Assembly: GCA_017557475.1 (NCBI GenBank)
Contig: JAFYYO010000071.1
Location: 1-5,716 of the forward strand
DNA length: 5,716 nt
Direction of reading: 5' to 3'
DNA from: Bacteroidaceae bacterium
GTDB taxonomy: Bacteria; Bacteroidota; Bacteroidia; Bacteroidales; Bacteroidaceae
Position numbers and translations under genes: made by a program. The notes under the pieces are model-generated. The model made no database searches. It was not told the DNA's origin and worked only from the letters and a program-made list of their open reading frames with translations. Numbering within the stretch: the first letter of the stretch is position 1; every line of letters starts with the position of its first letter. Below, one piece after another: positions 1-5,484 of this stretch.

Positions 1-270
1 ACATTGAAGGGACTGCGGAAACTCGTCCTGAACGAAGAGGCGATACGTCGCGACCTGGAAGGTTGTTGGGCAGTTTGTGCGGAAGCTATCCAGACGATTC
101 TGCGCAGAGAAGCTTATCCGCATCCATATGAAGCATTGAAAGCCTTAACTCGAACGGGCAAAGGCATCGACGAAGCAACAATCAAGAACTTTATCGAGGA
201 GTTGAACGTCAGCGAATCCGTGAAGGAAGAACTGCGCGCCATCACTCCTTACACTTATACAGGAATTTAA
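1..270 (+). CDS. purB: Adenylosuccinate lyase, C-terminal end (partial, 5' end outside window)
   Basis: This is the last 89 codons of a lyase that cleaves adenylosuccinate to AMP and fumarate, and SAICAR to AICAR, in cytoplasmic de novo purine synthesis. The reading frame is open from the first base, so the gene starts before the window; the TTG at 4 is an internal Leu codon, not a start. The visible part matches my memory of the helical C-terminal domain of E. coli-type PurB: a LNEEAIRRDLEGCWAV helix, then AEAIQTILRRE (E. coli has AEPIQTVMRR), PYEALKALTR, and an ending ITPYTYTGI that resembles the TPANYIG segment of E. coli PurB. The active-site histidine, serine loop and signature sequence lie upstream and cannot be checked. 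The TAA stop is 11 bases before the next start, which suggests co-transcription with the pseudouridine synthase gene. Family assignment is from remembered sequence similarity. Confidence 0.93.
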   Translation, partial: TLKGLRKLVLNEEAIRRDLEGCWAVCAEAIQTILRREAYPHPYEALKALTRTGKGIDEATIKNFIEELNVSESVKEELRAITPYTYTGI

Positions 271-281
271 TACTTAAAGAA

Positions 282-1514
282 ATGACAAACGAAAACGAAA
301 ACTGGAGAGAGAAATTTTCCGAGAATGAGAGCGGAAGTCGCCGAGAGGGCTATCGTCCGCAGGGTAACAATGAAGGATACAACGGCTACGGACGTCCGAT
401 GCGTCCTCGCTATAATCGTCCCGCTTATAGTAGCAATCAAGGCCAAGACGGCTACCAGCCTCGCGAAGGTTATCAACCAAGAGAAGGCGGCTATCAGCCT
501 CGTCCTCGCTACAATCGCGAAGGTGGCTATCAGCAAAGAGAAGGCGGATATCGTCCAAGATATAATCGCGAAGGCGGCTATCAACCAAGAGAAGGCTATC
601 AAAACCGCGAAGGCGGCTATCAGCAGAGAGAAGGCGGCTATCAGCCTCGTCCCCGCTATAATCGCAATGGAGAAGGTGGTTATCAACCGCGTCAAGGTGG
701 CTATAATAAGCGTCCTCGTACTGCAGGCTACAATCCTCATGCAAAGTACAGCATGAAGAAGCAGATTGAGTACAAGGAGACTCACGTCGATCCGGATGAA
801 CCAATCCGCTTGAACAAGTACCTCGCAAATGCTGGCGTTTGCTCTCGTCGCGAAGCTGATGAGTTCATCACAGCAGGAGTTGTGAAGGTTAATGGCGAGG
901 TTGTGACCGAACTCGGCACAAAGGTGAAGCGCTCAGACGAGGTTCACTTCCACGACCAACTGGTCAGCATCGAGAAGAAAGTCTATATCCTCCTCAACAA
1001 GCCAAAGGATTATGTGACGACCAGCGACGACCCGCAGAACCGCAAGACCGTAATGGACCTTGTGAAAGGCGCTTGTCGCGAACGCATCTATCCTGTTGGT
1101 CGTCTCGACAGAAACACGACTGGCGTGCTTCTTCTCACGAATGATGGCGAGTTGGCTACCAAGTTGACGCATCCTCAATTCCTCAAGAAGAAGATTTATC
1201 ACGTCTTCCTCGACAAGAATGTATCTGCTGCGGACATTCATCAGATTGCAACAGGTATCGAACTTGAGGATGGCGAGATTCATGCAGACGCCATTGATTA
1301 TGCAAGCGAGACTGACCGCAAGCAAGTCGGCATCGAGATTCATAGTGGTCGCAACCGCATCGTTCGTCGCATTTTCGAGCACCTCGGCTACAGAGTCATC
1401 AAGCTCGATCGCGTTTACTTTGCTGGCCTGACCAAGAAGAATGTCCGTCGTGGTGACTGGCGTTTCCTCACAGAGCAGGAAGTCAACATGCTGAGAATGG
1501 GGGCATTTGAATAG
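282..1514 (+). CDS. RsuA/RluB-family rRNA pseudouridine synthase with long low-complexity N-terminal tail
   Basis: The 410-residue product should isomerise a uridine in rRNA to pseudouridine. Residues 1-56 are polar and 57-145 are a repeat of GYQPREGG-like units. An S4 RNA-binding domain begins near R176 (RLNKYLANAGVCSRREADEFI region, with VVKVNGEVV) and runs to about 235. The catalytic domain follows, with LLNKPKDYVTT, the GRLD motif whose Asp276 is the expected catalytic nucleophile, and TTGVLLLTNDGELATKLTHP. The EIHSGRNRIVRRIFEHLGY segment is typical of the RsuA/RluB/RluE/RluF branch. Residues 172-410 alone match the usual size of such enzymes, so the tail is an addition. RluB (23S) is the closest name I would guess, but target specificity cannot be read from sequence. 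The ATG at 282 is the first start after purB; TACTTAAAGAA before it shows no clear Shine-Dalgarno sequence. The stop TAG at 1512-1514 overlaps the first heptad of the asnS leader repeat. Confidence 0.93.
   Translation: MTNENENWREKFSENESGSRREGYRPQGNNEGYNGYGRPMRPRYNRPAYSSNQGQDGYQPREGYQPREGGYQPRPRYNREGGYQQREGGYRPRYNREGGYQPREGYQNREGGYQQREGGYQPRPRYNRNGEGGYQPRQGGYNKRPRTAGYNPHAKYSMKKQIEYKETHVDPDEPIRLNKYLANAGVCSRREADEFITAGVVKVNGEVVTELGTKVKRSDEVHFHDQLVSIEKKVYILLNKPKDYVTTSDDPQNRKTVMDLVKGACRERIYPVGRLDRNTTGVLLLTNDGELATKLTHPQFLKKKIYHVFLDKNVSAADIHQIATGIELEDGEIHADAIDYASETDRKQVGIEIHSGRNRIVRRIFEHLGYRVIKLDRVYFAGLTKKNVRRGDWRFLTEQEVNMLRMGAFE
450..719 (+). repeat. In-frame degenerate tandem repeat coding for GYQPREGG-type units
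   Basis: This stretch codes for about residues 57-145 of the pseudouridine synthase and contains eleven GYQ, GYR or GYN units, mostly of the form GYQ(P/Q/N)RE(G)G and punctuated by RPRYN. The DNA is also repetitive: 23 identical bases occur at 481-503 and again at 628-650, exactly 147 bases (49 codons) apart, so expansion by in-frame duplication is likely. The encoded region is rich in Gly, Tyr, Arg and Gln, has few aliphatic residues, and is expected to be disordered and positively charged. It resembles the RGG/YG tails of RNA-binding proteins, so an RNA-binding or condensate-forming role is plausible but inferred. Confidence 0.9.
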
Positions 1515-1547
1515 TTCATAGTTAAAAGTTCATAGTTCATAGTTATG
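1513..1547 (+). repeat. Heptad repeat (AGTTCAT)n bridging the pseudouridine synthase stop and asnS start
   Basis: Five successive 7-base units can be read: AGTTCAT, AGTTAAA, AGTTCAT, AGTTCAT, AGTTATG. The first includes the last two bases of the upstream TAG stop and the fifth contains the asnS ATG at 1545-1547. The whole 30-bp gap between the two genes is therefore repeat, with no Shine-Dalgarno sequence. Tracts of this type could change copy number by replication slippage. An effect on asnS translation is inference. Confidence 0.85.
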
Positions 1548-2984
1548 AAAAGAACAAAGGTTATTGATGCACTAAAGTGCACGGAATATGGGAAGGACAT
1601 TTGCGTGAAAGGTTGGGTTCGCTCGAAGCGAGGCAGTAAAGGCATCTTCTTTATTGCCCTCAACGATGGCAGCACAATCAAGAACGTGCAGATTGTGGGC
1701 GATGACAGCAACTTCGATGAGGAGACACTGAAGCGCATCACGACTGGTGCATGCCTTAGTGTTGTCGGCAAACTCGTAGAGAGTCCAGCCGCAGGTCAGG
1801 CAAGCGAGATTCAAGCTACAGGCATCGAGATCCTCGGTGACTGCGATAATACCTATCCTTTGCAGAAGAAAGGTGCAAGTTGGGAATACCTCCGCACAGT
1901 AGCTCACCTGCGTCCTCGCACAAACACCTTCGGTGCAATCCTGCGCATTCGTCACAATATGGCGATGGCGATTCACACGTACTTCCACGAGCACGGCTAC
2001 TTCTATTTCCACACACCACTCATTACTGCGAGCGATTGCGAAGGTGCAGGAAATATGTTCCAAGTGACGACCAAGAACCTCTACGACCTGAAGAAGGACG
2101 AACAAGGCAAAATCATTTACGACGACGACTTCTTTGGTGAGCAGACATCCTTGACCGTCAGCGGTCAGCTCGAGGGTGAGCTTGGTGCAACCGCTTTGGG
2201 TGCTATCTACACCTTTGGTCCTACTTTCCGCGCAGAGAACTCAAATACACCTCGACATCTTGCAGAGTTCTGGATGATTGAGCCAGAGGTTGCCTTCCTC
2301 GACCAAGAGGAACTGATGGACCTCGAAGAGGACTTTATCAAGTATTGCGTGAAGTGGGCTCTCGATAACTGCAAGGACGACCTCGAGTTCCTCAACAAGA
2401 TGATTGATAAGACCCTCATCGAGCGTCTCGAAGGCGTGCTGAAGGAAACCTTTGTCCGTTTGCCTTACACCGAGGGCATCAACATCTTGCAGGAAGCCAT
2501 TAAGAACGGCAAGAAGTTCGAGTTCCCCTGCAATTGGGGCGACGACCTCGCTTCAGAGCACGAACGCTACCTCGTTGAGGAGCACTTCAAGAAGCCAGTC
2601 ATCATGACCGACTATCCGCGTTCCTTCAAGAGTTTCTATATGAAGCAGAACCAAGAGACAGCCGATGGTGGAAGCATAGGTTATAAGGGCGCCGTTGCTC
2701 CTGGTCCTACGATGCAGGGAACCGATGTGCTCTTCCCGTCAATCGGCGAGATTATTGGTGGAAGTGTTCGTGAAGAGAGCTACGACAAACTGATGGCTGA
2801 GGTGAAGCGTCGCGATATGGATATGACGCACCTGTGGTGGTACCTCGATACTCGCAAGTACGGAAGTTGCCCTCATGCAGGCTTTGGTCTCGGCTTCGAG
2901 CGTCTCATCCTCTTCGTTACAGGCATGCAGAACATCCGCGACGTCATTCCGTTCCCGCGCACGCCGAGAAACGCTGAGTTCTAA
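1545..2984 (+). CDS. asnS: Asparaginyl-tRNA synthetase (class IIb)
   Basis: The 479-residue cytoplasmic enzyme charges tRNA-Asn with asparagine using ATP. An N-terminal OB-fold anticodon-binding domain occupies about residues 17-115 ([25 protein letters not shown] region). The class II catalytic core follows: motif 1 ends around [13 protein letters not shown] with Pro158, motif 2 is FRAEN with Arg229 and Glu231 followed by [12 protein letters not shown], and motif 3 is GFGLGFERL with Arg453. The end [10 protein letters not shown] is characteristic of AsnRS (usually FPRTPGNAEF or similar) and separates it from AspRS, which also has a longer insertion domain absent here. Length is slightly above the E. 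coli enzyme (466); the extra residues seem to lie near 187-205 ([17 protein letters not shown] region). The start is the ATG at the end of a heptad repeat; no Shine-Dalgarno sequence precedes it, as is common in Bacteroidota. The presence of AsnRS implies that direct Asn-tRNA charging exists in this organism. Confidence 0.98.
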   Translation: MKRTKVIDALKCTEYGKDICVKGWVRSKRGSKGIFFIALNDGSTIKNVQIVGDDSNFDEETLKRITTGACLSVVGKLVESPAAGQASEIQATGIEILGDCDNTYPLQKKGASWEYLRTVAHLRPRTNTFGAILRIRHNMAMAIHTYFHEHGYFYFHTPLITASDCEGAGNMFQVTTKNLYDLKKDEQGKIIYDDDFFGEQTSLTVSGQLEGELGATALGAIYTFGPTFRAENSNTPRHLAEFWMIEPEVAFLDQEELMDLEEDFIKYCVKWALDNCKDDLEFLNKMIDKTLIERLEGVLKETFVRLPYTEGINILQEAIKNGKKFEFPCNWGDDLASEHERYLVEEHFKKPVIMTDYPRSFKSFYMKQNQETADGGSIGYKGAVAPGPTMQGTDVLFPSIGEIIGGSVREESYDKLMAEVKRRDMDMTHLWWYLDTRKYGSCPHAGFGLGFERLILFVTGMQNIRDVIPFPRTPRNAEF

Positions 2985-3021
2985 GTCATTTTGTCCTTCT
3001 TTGCGACAATTTGTCTCTGTA

Positions 3022-3059
3022 TCGCCCTCCTTGCATAGTTTTTGTGCCAAGGAGGGTGA
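3022..3059 (+). promoter_or_regulatory. Inner hairpin pairing an anti-Shine-Dalgarno strand with a decoy Shine-Dalgarno sequence
   Basis: Bases 3022-3033 pair with 3048-3059 over 12 contiguous positions (one G-U at 3024-3057). After a bulged C at 3047 three further pairs (3034-3036 with 3044-3046, one G-U) close a 7-base loop AGTTTTT. The 5' strand includes CCCTCCTT (3025-3032), which resembles the 16S rRNA anti-Shine-Dalgarno tail; the 3' strand includes AAGGAGGG. It is not followed by a T-run, so it does not look like a standard intrinsic terminator for asnS, although a weak one cannot be excluded. Confidence 0.6.
3036..3043 (+). promoter_or_regulatory. Weak candidate -7 promoter box for clpB
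   Basis: TAGTTTTT matches the Bacteroides -7 consensus TAnnTTTG except for the last base, and a TTTG at 3010-3013 lies 22 bases upstream as a possible -33 box. If used, transcription would start near 3050 and the leader would lack the 5' strands of both stems described here. The match is poor and overlaps the inner hairpin loop, so this is only a candidate. No perfect TAnnTTTG was found in the gap. Confidence 0.2.
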
Positions 3060-3077
3060 ACTATATTAATATAATGT

Positions 3078-3086
3078 AAAGGAGGA
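3078..3086 (+). promoter_or_regulatory. Strong Shine-Dalgarno sequence of clpB
   Basis: AAAGGAGGA lies 7 bases (from the end of GGAGG) before the ATG at 3093 and is close to a perfect complement of the 16S rRNA tail. It fixes the clpB start: the frame is closed upstream by a TAA at 3072-3074, with no other start between. The other two starts in the window have no such site, which makes this one unusual for a Bacteroidota genome. Confidence 0.8.
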
Positions 3087-3092
3087 CAAACT

Positions 3093-5207
3093 ATGATACA
3101 GAACAATCAAAACCAACAAGAAGAGAAGAGCCTGCAGAAGTATGCTCGCAATCTCGTAGATGAAGCTCGTGCAGGGAAGCTCGATCCAGTCATCGGTCGT
3201 GATGATGAGATACGTCGAGTCCTGCAGATTCTCTCTCGCAGAACGAAGAATAATCCAATTCTGATAGGTGAACCGGGTACGGGTAAGACAGCCATTGTGG
3301 AAGGTCTTGCCCACAGAATCCTGCGTGGCGATGTGCCCGAGAACCTGAAGAACAAACAACTCTACAGTCTTGATATGGGCGCGCTCATTGCTGGAGCTAT
3401 GTACAAGGGCGAGTTCGAGGAACGACTGAAGAGTGTCGTTAAGGAAGTAACTGAGAGTCAAGGTGGCATCATCCTCTTCATTGATGAAATACACACGCTC
3501 GTAGGCGCAGGTAAGAGTGAAGGAGCAATGGATGCTGCCAACATATTGAAGCCCGCACTTGCAAGGGGCGAGATGCGCAGTATCGGTGCCACAACTCTCG
3601 ACGAATATCAGAAGTATTTCGAGAAGGATAAGGCCCTCGAACGACGCTTCCAGACGGTTATGGTGGACGAGCCCGATACACTTTCGAGCATCAGCATCCT
3701 GCGTGGTTTGAAGGAGCGCTACGAGAACCATCACAAGGTTCGCATTCAGGACGATGCTGTCATTGCTGCCGTTCAGCTTTCTCAGCGTTACATAACTGAG
3801 AGATTCCTGCCCGATAAAGCTATCGACTTGATGGATGAAGCTGCAGCAAAGCTTCGTATGGAGCGCGACTCTGTGCCTGAAGAACTCGATGAGATAAGCC
3901 GTCGTCTTGCTCAACTCGAGATAGAAAGAGAAGCAATTCGCCGTGAAGTGAAGTCTTCAACCTCAACCGAAGCTGACGTCAACAAGTTGGCTGAGATTGA
4001 GAAAGAGATTGCAAACCTTCGCGAACAGGAGAGCAAGATGCGCAAGCAATGGGAAGACGAGAAGCAGCAGGCTGACAAGATTCAGACTCTTAAAGACCGA
4101 ATGCAACAACTTCGGCAGGAAGCTGAGCAGGCTGAGCGCGACGGCGACTATGCTAAAGTTGCAGAGATACGCTACTCCAAATTGCCTGAACTCGAGAAGC
4201 AACTTAAAGAAGGTTCAGCCGTTAGTAATAAACTGCTTCGAGATGAAGTCACAGCCGACGATATTGCGGATGTCGTAAGCCGTTGGACGGGCATTCCCGT
4301 CAGCAAGATGCAGACAAGCGAGACGGAGAAACTGCTTCATCTTGAGGAAGAACTTCACAAGCGCGTCATCGGTCAGGAGGAAGCTATCGCAGCCGTCAGC
4401 AATGCCGTTCGCCGCAGTCGTGCAGGCCTTCAAGACCCGAAGCGTCCCATCGGTTCGTTCATCTTCTTGGGCTCGACTGGTGTGGGTAAGACGGAGCTTG
4501 CGAAAGCCCTTGCCGAGTACCTCTTCGACGACGAGAGCATGATGACGCGAATCGACATGAGCGAGTATCAGGAGAAGTTCAGCGTGACCCGTCTCATTGG
4601 TGCGCCTCCAGGATATGTCGGTTATGATGAGGGCGGTCAGCTGACCGAAGCTGTGCGTCGTAAACCCTATCAGGTCGTGCTCTTCGATGAGATAGAGAAA
4701 GCGCATCCCGATGTCTTCAACACCTTGCTGCAAGTGCTCGATGATGGTCGTCTGACAGATTCAAAGGGAAGAACCGTCAACTTCAAGAACACCATTATCA
4801 TCATGACCAGCAACCTGCTGACAGGAGCAGACCTCGACAAGGGAGAGGAGGATGTGCGCGACATGCTGGTACAACGCGGCATCCGTCCTGAGTTCCTGAA
4901 CCGCATCGACGAGATAATCGTTTTCCATCCGTTGAACTGGGGCGAAGTGAAGCAGATTGTCCGCTTGCAGGTAGAGAACGTGCAGAAGATGCTCCGCGAG
5001 AACGGCATCACGTTGCAGGTTACCGACGAAGCCATCGACTTGCTTGCAAACGAAGGCTACGATCCCGATTTCGGTGCTCGTCCGGTGAAGAGAGCCATCC
5101 AGCATCTCTTGCTCGACGACCTCTCGAAGTCGCTTCTCTCTGGAAGCCTCGATCGCAATCTCCCCATCAAGGTCGATGCAAAAGAAGGCAAGCTCACCAT
5201 GGAGTAA
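3093..5207 (+). CDS. clpB: ClpB-type AAA+ protein disaggregase lacking the N-terminal domain
   Basis: The 704-residue product should be a hexameric cytoplasmic ATPase that threads aggregated proteins through its pore together with DnaK. AAA-1 has Walker A GEPGTGKT (59-66), pore-loop Tyr104 in [11 protein letters not shown], Walker B ending D131-E132, and arginine fingers R184-R185. A full-length coiled-coil M domain spans about 257-372 (Lys/Glu/Gln-rich, with [19 protein letters not shown]). [10 protein letters not shown] at 397 opens AAA-2: Walker A GSTGVGKT (460-467), pore loop GYVGYDEGG with Tyr508, Walker B D532-E533, sensor 1 TSN at 572-574, arginine finger R604, and sensor 2 GARP with R663. 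The long M domain and lack of an IGF/IGL ClpP-docking loop favour ClpB over ClpA or ClpC. Usual ClpB length is about 850-870; the missing 140-150 residues are the whole N-domain, and the start sits close to where E. coli's internal short-form start (V149) lies. An upstream in-frame TAA (3072) rules out a longer form. It may be a second, short paralog rather than the main ClpB. Confidence 0.94.
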   Translation: MIQNNQNQQEEKSLQKYARNLVDEARAGKLDPVIGRDDEIRRVLQILSRRTKNNPILIGEPGTGKTAIVEGLAHRILRGDVPENLKNKQLYSLDMGALIAGAMYKGEFEERLKSVVKEVTESQGGIILFIDEIHTLVGAGKSEGAMDAANILKPALARGEMRSIGATTLDEYQKYFEKDKALERRFQTVMVDEPDTLSSISILRGLKERYENHHKVRIQDDAVIAAVQLSQRYITERFLPDKAIDLMDEAAAKLRMERDSVPEELDEISRRLAQLEIEREAIRREVKSSTSTEADVNKLAEIEKEIANLREQESKMRKQWEDEKQQADKIQTLKDRMQQLRQEAEQAERDGDYAKVAEIRYSKLPELEKQLKEGSAVSNKLLRDEVTADDIADVVSRWTGIPVSKMQTSETEKLLHLEEELHKRVIGQEEAIAAVSNAVRRSRAGLQDPKRPIGSFIFLGSTGVGKTELAKALAEYLFDDESMMTRIDMSEYQEKFSVTRLIGAPPGYVGYDEGGQLTEAVRRKPYQVVLFDEIEKAHPDVFNTLLQVLDDGRLTDSKGRTVNFKNTIIIMTSNLLTGADLDKGEEDVRDMLVQRGIRPEFLNRIDEIIVFHPLNWGEVKQIVRLQVENVQKMLRENGITLQVTDEAIDLLANEGYDPDFGARPVKRAIQHLLLDDLSKSLLSGSLDRNLPIKVDAKEGKLTME

Positions 5208-5209
5208 TC

Positions 5210-5252
5210 GGCAACATAACGTACTTCGTTTGGCAACATAACGTGCTACGTT
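5210..5252 (+). repeat. Two 21-bp direct repeats with internal dyads, directly after clpB
   Basis: Two copies of a 21-base unit (5210-5230 and 5232-5252, period 22) differ at two positions; the shared core is AACATAACGTRCTWCGTT. Each copy contains a small hairpin: AACG/CGTT around TACTT in the first, AACGT/ACGTT around GCT in the second, so the differences keep or improve the pairing. A decayed third copy may start at 5253 (GAGCAACTTCACATGG). The array begins two bases after the clpB stop. Function is unknown. Confidence 0.75.
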
Positions 5253-5300
5253 GAGCAACTTCACATGGAGTGTTTTCAGTAATTCAAAGAATCTTTTGGG

Positions 5301-5328
5301 ATAAGGACGCGCCCCTGCGTGTCCTTAT
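5301..5328 (+). terminator. Hairpin, probable transcription terminator of clpB
   Basis: Eleven pairs (ATAAGGACGCG with CGTGTCCTTAT, one G-U) enclose the 6-base loop CCCCTG. On the + strand the stem runs into TTATTTCATATATTG, a modest T-rich tail, so it could end clpB transcription about 120 bases after the stop codon. On the minus strand the following bases are CCCAAAAGATTC, without a T-run. The hairpin is clear; its use as a terminator is inferred. Confidence 0.55.
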
Positions 5329-5392
5329 TTCATATATTGTGCTCCGCGTCCGGAGTCGTAATGTGTATCGCGATGGATTTCTAAATCCAGCA

Positions 5393-5425
5393 CAAAGATA
5401 CGACATTGCCATTGCGGTTTTCGAA
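5393..5425 (-). promoter_or_regulatory. Minus-strand Bacteroidota-type promoter candidate
   Basis: Read on the minus strand, 5400-5393 is TATCTTTG, a perfect fit to the Bacteroides -7 consensus TAnnTTTG. TTCG at 5425-5422, one mismatch from the -33 consensus TTTG, lies 21 bases upstream of it. An A-tract (complement of the T-tract at 5438-5454) sits further upstream where an UP-like element might be. A transcript would start near 5387 and run towards the clpB 3' end through three hairpins; no protein gene follows, so the product could only be a small or antisense RNA. Confidence 0.35.
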
Positions 5426-5484
5426 TGCTTTGGCAACTTTTTTTTATTTTTTTTCGAGAGCTCAAGAAAAAGACACCACATGCT

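Larger units (their letters stand above)
2990..3090 (+). promoter_or_regulatory. Long-range RNA stem that would mask the clpB ribosome binding site
   Basis: In a transcript crossing this gap, 2990-3005 (TTTGTCCTTCTTTGCG) is complementary to 3075-3090 (TGTAAAGGAGGACAAA) over 16 contiguous positions. Thirteen are Watson-Crick pairs and three are G-U (2998-3082, 3003-3077, 3005-3075). The 3' strand contains the complete clpB Shine-Dalgarno sequence and ends two bases before the ATG. The 69-base loop holds a second strong hairpin (3022-3059). The outer stem starts five bases after the asnS stop. The pairing is read directly from the sequence; a role in translational control, for example as an RNA thermometer, is inference. 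It requires that transcripts begin upstream of 2990, for instance by read-through from asnS. Confidence 0.6.

Noticed and set aside
267..828. Two long open frames on the minus strand (172 and 184 codons) and one on the + strand (325-756, 143 codons) over the pseudouridine synthase N-terminus
   Set aside because: They are by-products of the repetitive, stop-poor codons of the GYQPREGG region; their translations are monotonous (LIAAF, DSRLR and INQEKA runs) and overlap a well-supported gene.
3022..3060. Standard intrinsic terminator for asnS
   Set aside because: The hairpin is strong but the following bases (AACTATATTAATATAATG) contain no T-run, so a leader structure is the better reading.
2985..3092. 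Remnant of a clpB N-domain upstream of the start
   Set aside because: The gap is only 108 bases, the clpB frame has a stop at 3072, and nothing resembling N-domain sequence is seen; the domain is absent, not frameshifted.
3066..3914. Minus-strand open frame of 282 codons opposite clpB
   Set aside because: Antisense to conserved AAA-1 coding sequence, no recognisable domain or ribosome site; best explained as a codon-usage shadow.
3093..5207. ClpA or ClpC protease subunit
   Set aside because: The M domain is of full ClpB length and no IGF/IGL ClpP-docking tripeptide is found after the second Walker B.
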